DNA of 64,000 nucleotides from Cryptomeria japonica (lineage: Eukaryota; Streptophyta; Pinopsida; Cupressales; Cupressaceae): the NCBI RefSeq assembly GCF_030272615.1, contig NC_081414.1:821245896-821309895 (forward strand), in the 5' to 3' direction. The notes beneath the pieces were generated by a model. It worked only from the letters and a program-made list of their open reading frames with translations. It ran no database searches and had not been told where the DNA came from. Position 1 is the first letter of the stretch. Each line of letters starts with the position of its first letter. The translations under genes and the position numbers were made by a program. Positions 1-10,784 of the stretch are shown in pieces.

Positions 1-59
1 CTTATGGGAAAACTGTCCAGCTTCAGAAATAAAATTATATATAATCCTTTACCAAAATA

Positions 60-90
60 TATATATACATATAAATAAATATATATATAC

Positions 91-121
<31 letters not shown>

Positions 122-196
122 CATATATGTATATATACATATATATATATATACATATATGTATATATACATATATATATATACATATATATATAA
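60..196. repeat. TA/TATACA microsatellite
   Basis: About 135 bp of alternating TATATA and ATACAT units. A similar shorter (AT)n tract lies at 1038-1077. This is simple-sequence DNA with no gene. Confidence 0.9.
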
Positions 197-344
197 ACTG
201 AAGAAAAGAAAAGAAACATATTATAAATTTCTTTGAATGTTTAAACTCTGTTTTCAAAACGAAATAAGCAAGTGAAAATATATTACAAATTTCGGAGGGT
301 TTCAACCCTGTTTTAGCGCTAAGTAAAAAATGTTTAATGCAAAG

Positions 345-560
345 AACTGCGCGTAGACCACGCGGGGGCCGCGCTCTAGGGTGGCGGCAGCCGCAGCCTG
401 CGGCACCGGTAGACTGCGGGCGGCGACGTTCGCAGCCTGCGAGGGGCTGCAGCCTGCGGGCGGCGCCGTCCGCAGCCGGCGGTGCCCCGCGCTGCGGGCG
501 TTTCCCCCCACCGCTCTGCCTCCTCCATTCCCCTCCGCAACCCGCGTGACACTCAAGATA
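345..560. other. GC-rich block with degenerate CAGCCTGCGGG-type repeats
   Basis: Strongly GC-rich sequence inside otherwise AT-rich DNA. It is built from loose repeats of gcagcctgcggg and gcggcg. Open frames run through it on both strands, but this is expected of GC-rich repeats and none shows a recognisable domain. It could be the promoter-proximal part of the LTR that ends at 1645; that is inference. Confidence 0.5.
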
Positions 561-830
561 AAAAAAAGAAACGGCACTTGGGTTTGGGTTGGGGTTTCCT
601 CCGCTCGACCCTCCCTTCGCCCATCCGGCCGACAGTTAAAAACCAACGCATTAAAAAAAAAAATAAAGGGGTGAGGGTTCGGCTGCGGGTTCGGCCCTGC
701 ACGCGGTTTCCGTGGCCGCCGACCCACCCTGCACACAACCCACACACACACAAGTTTGAAAGAAAGAAAAAAAAAAAAGGGACCTCACACACCCAGCTCA
801 TAACAAAAAGAAAAGGATGATATCAAACTT

Positions 831-857
831 GCCCTAACCCTAGTCTCGGGTTAGGGC
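831..857. repeat. Perfect 10-bp hairpin
   Basis: GCCCTAACCC, a 7-nt loop (tagtctc), then GGGTTAGGGC. The arms contain CCCTAA/TTAGGG words, but this is a single inverted repeat and not a telomeric array. Confidence 0.8.
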
Positions 858-1623
858 AACACACACAAAGCTTTTAAAATAAAAATGGGTGTGGAGGGAA
901 GCATATTTTAAAAGGGGGAATTATGTTCTTAAAAAGAAGGGGAATATAAGTACCACTTTTTCCTCCTCCTTTTTGGTATATAATCATAAACTCATATATA
1001 TATGAGGTTATAAGTAAATATATAGATAATTATGTAAAATATATATATATATATATGTATATATGTATATATATATAAAAGTAGAGTTAAATGGATATTT
1101 TATTGGAATTAAATTTGTTAGACGTAAAATTAAGTTTTGAATATTTTTGTTAAATATTGGGCAAAGGTAGAAGAAACTTTATAAAAGGATTTTAATACTT
1201 GGTGGATTAGACTAAGAAAGGAAAGTATAAGCCATAGTATTTGTAGGGCCAAAAGGGCCATTTAAGTTTAAGATTATAAAGTATTTTTAAATTACGGGGG
1301 ATTTATTTTAATAAGGTGTTTTAATAACGAAGATAATTAAACTTAGAATCCTAGTAGATTAAGAAAGATAAGATAAATTTTAAAACGTTTAAATTCAAAA
1401 TTTAACATTACACTTGAGATTTTAATTATTTATTAATGAAGCTTAGTGATTACCCTTTTGGAAAAATATTAGCTTGTTGATAACTTAGTAAACCTTGTTT
1501 TCCAATTGAATTTAATTACCTGTTCTACACAAATATAGTTAAGACCAAACCAAAGTTGCATTATTTTAATTAAGTCAGTCGTTAATTAGTTAAGTATTTT
1601 AAAAAAAAAAAAAAATTCGTTCG

Positions 1624-1640
1624 TGCCCAAAAGTTGGGCA
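1624..1640. repeat. 7-bp hairpin next to the LTR end
   Basis: TGCCCAA, a 3-nt loop (aag), then TTGGGCA, five bases before the junction at 1645/1646. It supports a real element end here, since gypsy LTR termini are often palindromic. Confidence 0.6.
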
Positions 1641-1645
1641 TGACA

Positions 1646-1904
1646 GTAAGGTTTCCCACCATGGTTTTTCCCCTTACAGGATTTCCACGTACAAATCTTT
1701 GTGTTATGTGTTGTGGATGTTGTTTCTCTTTCTGTTTAATGTATTAATCTTCATCGGTATTAATACAAATTGTTAATCTGTCAATCGGCATTAAGTTTGG
1801 TTTACCGGTATTAAGTATCAAGTTTGATTAAGCTATATTTGGGATGAAATTAATTGACAACTGATTCACCCCCCCCCCCTCTCAGTTGCCTCCAGATCCT
1901 AACA
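1646..1904 (+). repeat. Copia-1 5' LTR, last 259 bp
   Basis: Matches 7331-7585 with scattered substitutions. It ends in the C-rich tract (1869-1879) and CCTAACA. Confidence 0.9.
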
Positions 1905-1906
1905 AT

Positions 1907-1919
1907 TGGTATCAGAGCT
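1907..1919 (+). promoter_or_regulatory. Copia-1 primer binding site (initiator tRNA-Met)
   Basis: TGGTATCAGAGCT begins two bases after the LTR end. This is the standard plant copia primer site, complementary to the 3' end of initiator methionine tRNA. Confidence 0.93.
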
Positions 1920-1961
1920 AAGTCCTCTTTTTGCAAAATTTTAATAGCTTGAGGAGATTCT

Positions 1962-3056
1962 ATGGCAACTAACTTTTTCAGGAAGGACAGTCTAAAACTT
2001 GATGGAACCAACTATGGTATATGGAAGATCAGAATGGAGACACATCTAAATTGCATTGGAAAAGACATATGGGATGTTACAAATAATGGCTATGTTGGTC
2101 CTACACAGAATCAACCTAATCCACCAACATTGGGTAAGGATGAAGAGAATGATTGCAAAGAAAGAGAAGCACTTTTGAGCGCATTGTCAAATCAGCAAAT
2201 CATGGGATTATCAGATTGATCTACTACTAAAGCTATTTGGGATAAATTGGAGACATTGAATTAAGGAGATACCACTATTAAAATTGTAAAACTGGAATAC
2301 TTCCGGGTTAGGTATGAAAATTTGAAAATGAAAGAAGATGAAAGAATTTTTTCTTTTATGCAAAGGGTTAATGAAATTGTTTTAGGAATACAATGTTGTG
2401 GAGGATCCTTAAGTGAAGATGAAATTGTTTCTAAAGTTTTAAGAGCATTGCCACCGGCATACAAAATGAAAGTAACTACTATTAATGAGTTGAGAACAAT
2501 GCCTAATACATCAGTATCTAGAGACGCCTTCGTTGGAAAACTTTCAGCATTTGAACTTGAGGAATTTAGTCATGTTGCTACTATTAAGACATATTTAGCC
2601 TTCAAAGCATCATCATCTGGAAAATCTAATTGGAAAGAACTTTATGCAAAAGACCATGAAGATATCAGAAAGGAAAATGAAGAACTGGATGAACTTGAAG
2701 TACTATTTGCAAGGAAAACGCCTAAAGGTCCTATTGGAAGTATGGAGGTAAAGCACCATTTAAATGTTTTACTTGTAATAAAGTTGATCATATGGCATCT
2801 AGATGTCCTGATAGACATGCAAGATTGAGAGAAGAAGCTAAAAGAACATATAAGCCTAACCCTGAATATCAGAGATACAAATTTAAGAAGAACAAAGATA
2901 AATCATGTTACTATGCTGATGAAGGAGTCACTGATGATTTTGATGAAGAACCGACAGACAATGGATAGGCTTTTATTGCAATAACAAAAGATCAACCGAC
3001 ACCTACTGTTTCACCAGTAGAGCGGGCCCTAGTAGCTAAAATTGAGGAAAAGGATG
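1962..3056 (+). pseudogene. gag: Copia-1 gag (nucleocapsid), broken
   Basis: Gag packages element RNA into virus-like particles. The start at 1962 (MATNFFRKDSLKLDGTNYG) has the usual copia gag opening, followed by a SWIM-like 'YGIWKIRME' segment. A stop at 2217 and a second at about 2262 interrupt it; the same frame resumes from 2322 to 2828. The CCHC zinc knuckle (CFTCNKVDHMASRC, 2765-2806) lies in another frame, so a frameshift occurred near 2750. The acidic linker to protease follows. The protein cannot be made intact. Confidence 0.88.
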
Positions 3057-6000
3057 AATGGATTATTATTCTAGATGTTCACATCATATGAATGGTGATA
3101 AAAGTAAATTCTTATCTTTTCAGGAATTTAATGGAGGTCTAGTAAGATTTGGGGATGATAAAGCTTGTTTAATCAAAGGAAAGGGCACTATATCTTTTGA
3201 TGGTAAGCACAATACTGACAATGCTTATTATGTTGAAGGTTTGAAGCATAATATTTTGAGTGTTGGTCAATTAGTTGAAAAGGGATTTCAGTTACAATTC
3301 AAGAATGGTAAATGCAAAATCATGAATAGAACTGGTTTAGAGATTGCAACCGGTAATCAGACTAGAGGTAATATCTTTCATTTGGATAATAGTGAAAAGA
3401 CATGCTTGATTGCACATATTGATGAAAGTTAGTTATGGCATAAGAGACTTTGTCATGTGAATTTTGATTGCATTGTGAAGATCAGTACTACTAAAGCAGT
3501 AAGGGATTTACCTAAGATTGTAAAACCTCATAATCCGGTATGTAAGGAATGTCAAATGGGAAAGCAAGTTAGAACAACTTTTAAGAGTATTTTTGAGAAA
3601 TCCAATAATGTTCTTGATTTAATTTATACTGACTTGTGTGGTCCAGAAAGAACAAGAAGTCTACAGGGAGATAGATACTTTATGCTAAGTATTGATGATT
3701 ATTTCTAGAATGTGTTGGCTTACTTTTCTCAAGGAGAAATCAAAAGCTTTTGGGAAATTCAAGTTATTCAAGGCAACGATAGAGAATGAAACCGATAAAA
3801 AAATCAAATGTTTAAGATCAGATCAAGGAGGAGAATTTATATCTAAGGATTTTAATACATTCTGTGAAGTGAATGGAATCAAAAGACAACTATCAGCACC
3901 TCAAACACCTCAGCATAATGGAATTATGGAAAGGAAAAACAAAACTATTCTGAATGCAGCTAGAAGCATGATATTGGAAGAAAATCTACCTCATGTGTAC
4001 TGGAGAGAAGCAGTGAATACAGTCGTTTACACTTTCAACAGAGTTCACATCAAAGGTGAAACCGGTAAGACCCCTTATGAACTATGGTTTGGTAATACTC
4101 CTACTCTTAAATACTTCAGAATATTTGGAAGAAAATGTTATATTAAGAGAGATGAGTATGTTGGTAAATTTGATCCTAGAAGTGATGAAGGAATATTTAT
4201 TGATTATTCATCTAAGAGCAAGGCATATAGATGTTTTAATAAAAGATTGCAGAAGATTATTGAGAGTGCAAATGTGAAGATAGATGAACACTTTAGAGGA
4301 AATTCAAGGTCTATAGATTCTAAACCGGCAGTTGAGATTATCATAAATGAACCTATATATAATACATCAGTACAGAGTGTTGATCCAGTCACACCGACAT
4401 CATCAAAGAATTTCATAGTGACTGAAGAACAACAGCAAGTGAACAAACCCAAGTATGTAAGATTGAATCACTTTGAAAGTCAGATAATTGGGAATAAGTA
4501 TCAAGGAGTTATGACAAGAGGAAGACTGACAAATGAAGAGGTGTGTTTAATTTCTCAAATTGAACCAGTATCTGTTATTGAGGCATGTGAAGATAAACAT
4601 TGGATTAAAGCAAAGGAAGATGAATTAGAACAAATTAAAAAGAACAATATAAGGACATTAGTTCCCCGACCTAAAGAAAAAAATGTAATTGGAACTAAAT
4701 GGGTATTCAGAAATAAACTTGATGAAGATGGTAAGGTAATCGAAAACAAAGAAAGATTAGTGTGTAAAGGATATTCACAAAAAGAGGGAATTGATTACAA
4801 TGAAACCTTTGCACCGGTAGCAAGAATTGAGGCATTCAGATTATTTCTTGCTTTTGTAGCTCACAAGAACTATAAAGTATATCAAATGGATCTAAAATGT
4901 GCAATTATGAATGGTGATCTTGAAGAGGAAGTCTACATTGAACAGCCTGGTGGATTTTCATTAACAAATGATAAAGATATTGTTTGCAGATTAAGGAAAG
5001 CTATGTATGGATTGAAGCAAGCTCCTAGAGCTTGGTATGCTAGATTGGACAAATATCTTTTGAAACTTGGTTACACTAAAGGTAATGCTGACAACAACTT
5101 ATATTTCAAAGTGACTAATGATGACATCTTGGTTATTGAAGTTTTTGTTGATGATATCATTTTTGGAGGAGAAGATGGATTGTGTAAAGACTTTGCTAAT
5201 AAGATGCAGGAGGAATTTGAAATATCTATGATTGGGGAGATAAAATTCTTTTTAGGATTGCAGATTTCACAGACTGATAAAGGTATATTTATATGTCAAA
5301 CAAAGTACTTGAAGGAACTACCGAAGAAATTTGGTATAAAAAATTCCAAACCGGTAAGTACTCCTATGACTACAGCTGATAAATTGACATTGAAAGATGA
5401 TTCAGCTCTTGTTAATCTGATAAGATATAAGTCTACGATTAGAGGTTTACTATATTTGACACAAACAAGACCTGATATAATGAATGCAGTATGTATTGTT
5501 TCAATATTTCAGAGTAATCCTAAAGAAAATCATGAATCAGCAGTAAAAAGGATTTTCCGGTATCTACAAGGCACAACAAATCTTGGTTTATGGTATCCTA
5601 AAGATGAAAATTTTGATTTATGGGTATACACCGATGCAAATTGGGCAGGAGATGTAGATGACAGAAAGAGCACCACTGGCAGGCCATTCTTTCTTGGTAG
5701 CAAATTGATTTCATAGTTGAGCAAGAAACAGAGTTGTACATCATTATCAACAACAGAATCAGAATATGTTGCAGCAACAACTAATTGTACTAAGGTATTT
5801 TGGATTAAGCAAATATTGAAGGACATAAAGGTAAAATGCAAAGAACCTATAATCATCTATTGTGATAATTTAGCAACAATTGATATATCAAAGAATCTGG
5901 TATTTCACTCTAAGACTAAACATATTTCTATTAAGTATAATTTTCAGAAAGAGAATAGTGAAACAAATGAAGTGAGATTGGTTTATGTGAATACTAAAGA

Positions 6001-6097
6001 GCAGATTGCAAATATCTTTACTAAGCCTTTACCTAAGGAAACTTTTGAATATCTCAGAGAGCAGCTTGGGGTAATACCCTCACTCATAGAGACTTAG
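3057..6097 (+). pseudogene. pol: Copia-1 pol: protease, integrase, RT, RNase H, broken
   Basis: Protease: the region before CSHHMNG (about 3062-3100) has lost one base, which destroys the catalytic Asp in frame. Integrase: the HHCC-type zinc domain begins at LWHKRL (3433), just after an in-frame stop. The core has TDLCGP (3634 region), then a frameshift near 3700, then SDQGGEF and a conserved E in GIMERKNKT. Reverse transcriptase: [10 protein letters not shown] (about 4690), [30 protein letters not shown] (about 5008) and the catalytic FVDD box (5143-5154). RNase [10 protein letters not shown] (5627) to the C-terminal KTKHI. A TAG at 5714 replaces the expected Trp of the SWSSKKQ motif. The frame ends at 6097. 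From 3692 to 5716 it is open for 674 codons. Confidence 0.92.
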
Positions 6098-6501
6098 ATA
6101 GTTGAAGTTTGGCATCAAACCAATAGAACTAACAGAGAAATCTTTTTCTGGCTTTTGATGGAGGAGAGATACTTCTCGGGGGGAGTAGTTGGTTATAATA
6201 GTTGAGTAGTATATTCTAGTATTTGTATTGCTTTGGCATTTGATGTCAAAGGGGGAGATATATCTATGGAAAAACAGTATCCTTTGGGGAGAGGTTATTC
6301 ATTGGGGGAGAGATTTTTACTCTCTGCGTTTTTCCTTTAGGGAGAGGTTATTCATTGGGGGAGAGATTTTTACTCTCTGCATTTTTTGATTTCTGGTATT
6401 GATCTATTCTGGAGATTGTCGGTTTTTGGTTTTTGGCATTTTTGCTTTGGCACTTAGATGTTTTTCCATCTAGTGTTACCATCAATGCCAAATGGGGAGA
6501 T
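6098..6501 (+). other. Copia-1 3' untranslated region and polypurine tract
   Basis: No gene. It holds a 53-bp tandem duplication (6281-6333 and 6334-6386), each with a purine-rich GGGGGAGAGA run. The polypurine tract AATGGGGAGA (6491-6500) abuts the 3' LTR. Another GGGGGAGA run at about 6251 looks like a secondary tract. Confidence 0.8.
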
Positions 6502-7585
6502 TGTTGGTATTATGGATGTGTTTCATTAGTTTTGTCATTGATGTCAACACTTATCCTTCTTGAGATATATGGTTATGTTGAACCGACACATTGTTGCTCA
6601 CCGACAAGTTCAGTTACTTATACACAATCACTAGTATATGCTCACCGACAGGTTATATTGTTCATCGGCATGAAGAATGACTTGTTATCATCTAGAGATC
6701 ACTTGGTTATGTCGAAGATATGGTTTGGATATTTGGTTTTGGTATTTTGGTTATTGGTCTAATCAGGTTGACATAGTTGCTGCTACCAGCAAATTAATCT
6801 AGGTTATGCACCGGCACACGTTATCTATTCCAGATCAGCATGGCACGTTATGGAGATGATTTATTGATTGGATATTATTGTTGTAAATGTATTAAGCTGA
6901 CATGATGCATCGCATCTTGATTCATTTGTAATTGATCTAATTGTAATATTCTTAGTGAGCTGACCTACACATTTGGTCTTAGGTTTTGGTATATATGCAA
7001 GATCTCATTTGTGAGATAAATATAATAGAAAGGAACATGTAATAGGTATATGGTTTTGTGACATGGTATGTGCGAATATTGAATATTATATGAGCAGACC
7101 ATAAAGAAGGTTCAAGGAAGGTTTGAAGGTGATTATCAGAGCCGGTACTGAATCCAGCATTGGAGATGCTACTTTGAGCAGTACATTATCATTGGATTTA
7201 ACCATCCAATTGTAGTCAGTGTGACTCCTATTTTGTGATTGAGGAGTGAGATCTAGGCGGTTGGCCTTTTTGCATGTGTAGACCCCATTTATGCACACAT
7301 ACTATCTGCAATAGTATCATCTGATTGTGGGTAAGGTTTCCCACCGTGGTTTTTTCCCTTACAGGGTTTCCACATACAAACCTCTGTGTTATGTGTTGTG
7401 GATGTTGTTTCTCTTTTTGTTTAATTTATTAAGCTTCACCGATATTAATACTAACTATTAATCTATCAACCGGCATTTAGTTTGGTTTACTGGTATTAAG
7501 TATCAAGTTTGATTAAGTTATATTTGGGATTAAATTAATTGACAATTGATTCACCCCCCCTCTTAGTTTCCTTCGGGTCCTAACA
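6502..7585 (+). repeat. Copia-1 3' LTR (1,084 bp)
   Basis: TGTTGGTATTATGG at the start, GGTCCTAACA at the end. A TATATATGC box at about 6990 could be the promoter. The late part carries a CCCACCGTGG block and the C-rich tract that the other two copia-type elements here also have near their LTR ends. Confidence 0.92.
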
Positions 7586-7597
7586 CTTACATGGTTT
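7586..7597 (-). pseudogene. 12-bp sliver of the RPA70-like pseudogene between two insertions
   Basis: Lies between the Copia-1 3' LTR and Element-2. Its last five bases (GGTTT, 7593-7597) are the left target duplication of Element-2; the right copy is at 15746-15750. Read on the minus strand after the right-hand segment it continues the zinc-ribbon frame with ...YGKPCK. The first five bases (CTTAC) should be the Copia-1 target duplication. Confidence 0.6.
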
Positions 7598-8815
7598 TGT
7601 TACTACTTATCAAATTGCCATTAGTTTTACATACAAAGTCATTCTATATATTCTAGTTGGTTAATATTACCAAATCATGCAGTCGGTACCCACAGAGAAG
7701 TCGGTATGAACAGTCTAGTCGGTTACTAAAGAAAGCAGTCACAGAACACAGTATTCACTGAGTTGTCTACCGAGTGTTATTTCATGTCTATTGAGTAGTA
7801 AAGATAATACATCGATTTGATATACACTGAGTGAAACATGTTACCAGATTCATTGAACCTCGACACACATATGAAAACATGTTACAAGATCGAGGCACAC
7901 AGAACCGTTATCACATTGGAAATTGCACATACAGATTTTGTATAATTTTGAGGTCATCTAACCAATGAAATATTTTGCATGGTTATTTATTCGAGAAATC
8001 ATGTTTGTAAGATCGAAGCAATGAATCAGATCACCAACATAAGAAGTCTATTTATATAGCATGAATTTAGGTTTAGAAATATATCTGAATGTGAGAAATA
8101 TGTGTGCAAATGTGTATGAAGCAAGACTTATGTGATACATGAGAAATCACAGAGTATTATGACTGTTACAGAGACACAGAGGTCACCGAGAAGGTTATCA
8201 ATGAACAGTCGAGGAACAAAGTAAATAGAAGGGTTTACCGAGTTACTTTATGAGTTACCGAGGTATGCTATAGGCAAGGTAATCTTATTCAGAGCACATA
8301 GAATCTGCTTTAGCATTTCAGATGTAAAGTTGCAAATATTTGTAATGATTATATTGTAATATTTTGAAGTTGTAAGAGAAACCTTTAACAGGGTAAAAGA
8401 CTCTAATCAAGTCTATAAATTGTAAATCCTTTAACCAGGTGCTACACTTATATAGTGTTGTATAAATCCTTTAGCAAGGTAGATCTAACAGATCTTAATA
8501 CTCCTAATAGGGTGAGCTATCAGAAATAGCTAAATATGTAGCTCTAACCGAGCACTCTTTATTATTGCAGTAGTAAAGTTGTGGGTGCCATCCCCACCGC
8601 AGTTTTTCTCTCTAACCAAGAGTTTCTGCGTAACCAAAATATATGTGTTATGGAGTGAATCATGTATGATTGTTACTCATTTGTTTTATCTTTATGTTAT
8701 GTTACAGTAGTTTTTGGTTTATGCATAACAATAATGATATTGTTGAAGAAAGGATTTGAAGTACTGATTCACCCCTCCCCTCTCAGTACATTAGCTTTCC
8801 ATATTGGGCCTAACA
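7598..8815 (+). repeat. Element-2 5' LTR
   Basis: Starts TGTTACTA, ends GGGCCTAACA. It has a candidate TATA box (CTATTTATATAGC, about 8048-8060) and the CACCCCTCCCCTCTCAG tract near its end. It is nearly colinear with the 3' copy. Confidence 0.95.
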
Positions 8816-8817
8816 AT

Positions 8818-8830
8818 TGGTATCAGAGCT
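8818..8830 (+). promoter_or_regulatory. Element-2 primer binding site (tRNA-Met)
   Basis: TGGTATCAGAGCT, two bases after the LTR. It is identical to the Copia-1 primer site, so a shared replication partner is possible. Confidence 0.92.
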
Positions 8831-8877
8831 TGAATCTTGGAAAAGGGTTTAACTACCTAAAGAGAAAGATCTTATCA

Positions 8878-10230
8878 ATGGAAGGCTATAAACAATCTTG
8901 GAGGATTGTGCATCTACAAGAAGAGCTGGATAATGCAAATCAAGTGATTGCAGACATGCAAAGGCAAATGCAAAAATCTCTGAAAGTAAGGAGAATATTA
9001 TCTGATGACTTGTAGGATTCTCAAGAGTTAGTGGAACAAATCGAGACATCATCTAAGAACAGTATATCTAAAGAAATTGAAGAAATGATTGGAATGTTGA
9101 AAGAAAAGAACAAAGCATTGGTTGGTCAACTAAAAGCAATGAAAAGAGAACATGAACATTTCAGTACACAGATGACTGAAAATCTAGATGCATTAAGGAT
9201 AGCCAAGGATAAAGCAAGAGATCTACAAAGAGAGAAACAACAACTTGAAATATTAGTATTTGATAAGAATGATGAAATCATAAGGCTAACTGGTATTCAA
9301 CAAAATCTGACAGATCAACTAGGCTATACACATCATGAAGCAAATCTGAAAGATGATGAGAATCAAGCATTGAAACTTGGAGTATCAAGGTTGAGCAATG
9401 AACTTGAAACAGAGAAGAAATCCAAGGAAACACTGAAGAAGAGTTATGAAGCATCAAAGATGTTGGATGAGAAACTGAACACAAGATGACCCTACAAAGA
9501 AGGAGGACTCGGTTACAAAGGAAAAGACTCTACCGAGAAGGGAATCTACACTACCGAGAGAGGAGAATCATCAAAACAAGCTGGAAAAAGGAATAACATC
9601 AAAAGGAAGAAGCCTATTTGCTACTACTATGGAAATCAAGGTCATACTACCAACATGTGTCAAATTAGAAAAGGTAAGCAACCGAATACCACTAAGACCA
9701 ATGGGTATTGTTACAATTGCAATAAATATGGTCACACATCTAATCAATGTAGGACAAAGTCTGTTAACAATTATCAGAAGGCAAAATTCAAAGAGTTTTG
9801 TAAAAATTGCAATAGATATGGACATAGTACTAAGAAGTGTTGGTTTAAGCAAAAGAACCACATATGGTCTGCACACTGAGCAAATACTAGAGGTTACCAA
9901 ACTCACATAGATCCTTAGCAACAATATTATGCAGTACCATGGGATTACAATACGAGGATATGGTGTGAATGTTGTGGAAGATATGGACATATAAGTGCCA
10001 ACTATTTTATAAGGTTTGGAATGAACAACTGGAGATCATGGAGAAATCCCGGTATGGCATGTTTTCATTGTCACAAAGCTGGACATTTAGCTGGAGATTG
10101 CAGAGATCAACCGAGAAGAGACACTGAGGAGATAAAAGAAAAATTCAAGATGATTTGGAAAAAGAAAGAAATTATGTCTGATGAAGAAAGCACCTTACCT
10201 ATTGAGTTAGGTGCTCCCACTCCAAATTAA
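8878..10230 (+). pseudogene. gag: Element-2 gag-like ORF with five zinc knuckles
   Basis: A single frame of about 450 codons from ATG 8878 (MEGYKQSWRIVHLQEELDNA) to 10230. It is interrupted by four stops (9013 TAG, 9487 TGA, 9877 TGA, 9916 TAG) and no frameshift. The N-terminal half is Glu/Lys/Gln-rich with heptad-like leucines, so probably a coiled coil. The C-terminal half has five CCHC knuckles: 9619-9660, 9709-9750, 9799-9840, 9964-10005 (last Cys changed to Tyr) and 10060-10101. Five knuckles is more than the one or two usual in copia gag and suggests strong RNA binding. It lacks the usual copia gag core motifs I would expect, so the capsid part is either divergent or absent. Confidence 0.8.
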
Positions 10231-10784
10231 TCGGTAAAGCTATGAAGGCACTGCATTCTCATAAGGTTAAATCTTAAACAGTTCCTATTTTAGTATGTAC
10301 TAAATTCAAAATCTACATAGTAAGATGTAGTAGTAAGTTTGAAATTCTATCAAAGTCTTTTGGAGCACTTTACAGGAAAATTGTTAAGTCGGTGAATTTA
10401 GGAAGCCTGTCAAGTTGGTATATGAAGGAAATCTGGTTACTCGGTTAAAGCGCAAAAAAAAGGGAAAGAAAGTTAAGTGAACTGAGTGCATTAAATGTCT
10501 TTGACCTAACTTGCACGAAGCCTGATAAGGTATTTTTGAGTACTTAAAAGGTTTTTCACGGTCATTTTTATTCACTAAGTTTTCGAGAAGCAGAGCAGAG
10601 CGAATCAAGGTGATCAAACCATCTTCAAAGCAAAATCCAAGGTATTTACATCGAATCTCATCGCATTGCTAAGCTGGTTTACTGAACTCATTAAGTTGTT
10701 ATTATTTGCTGAGTGTGAAGCGTCTAACGTTTGTTAAGTTATCAAACCCTAAGGTTCCTGTGTCAATTTTTATCTGAAATCAAA
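10231..10784 (+). other. Spacer between the two Element-2 ORFs
   Basis: 554 bp with no protease or other domain that I can see. An ACTTAAAAGG stretch at about 10543 and a purine-rich leader before ATG 10785 could belong to an internal promoter or a spliced leader for the second ORF. That is speculation. Confidence 0.5.

Larger units (their letters stand above)
1..1645. mobile_element. 3' end of an LTR (probably gypsy type) inserted into the Copia-1 LTR
   Basis: There is no coding sequence here. The stretch ends in GGGCATGACA at 1636-1645, the reverse complement of TGTCATGCCC, a common start for plant gypsy LTRs. Directly after it, at 1646, the sequence becomes the inside of the Copia-1 LTR, matching 7331 onward in the 3' copy. 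The simplest reading is that another LTR element inserted inside the Copia-1 5' LTR, so the first ~830 bp of that LTR and the matching GTAAG duplication lie left of the window. A plain deletion that removed the start of the Copia-1 LTR is the alternative. The stretch is AT-rich, with TA-type microsatellites and one very GC-rich block. Confidence 0.45.
1646..7585 (+). mobile_element. Copia-1, Ty1/copia LTR retrotransposon (decayed; 5' LTR incomplete)
   Basis: The order is LTR part, tRNA-Met primer site, gag, protease, integrase, reverse transcriptase, RNase H, polypurine tract, LTR. Integrase ahead of RT defines the copia superfamily. The 3' LTR (6502-7585) is complete, TGTTGGTA to CCTAACA. 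Only its last ~259 bp are present on the 5' side. The gene region has three frameshifts (about 2750, 3068, 3700) and several stops, so it is inactive. The 3' LTR is followed by CTTAC and then 7 more bases of RPA70-pseudogene sequence, so Copia-1 seems to have landed in that gene. The matching left duplication is outside the window. Confidence 0.93.

Noticed and set aside
302-820. Overlapping open frames in the GC-rich block on both strands
   Set aside because: Low-complexity Pro/Arg/Ala-rich translations, no domain, and frames open on several strands at once: a composition effect.
831-857. Interstitial telomeric repeat
   Set aside because: Only one CCCTAA/TTAGGG pair in a hairpin, no tandem array.
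6433-6762. 109-codon frame across the Copia-1 3' LTR boundary
   Set aside because: It spans the polypurine tract and LTR start and has no domain; chance frame.
7330-7367. GTAAG...TTACAG in the Copia-1 LTR as a tiny intron
   Set aside because: Only ~38 bp, too short for a plant intron. It is part of a block shared with LTRs that lack the splice-like ends.
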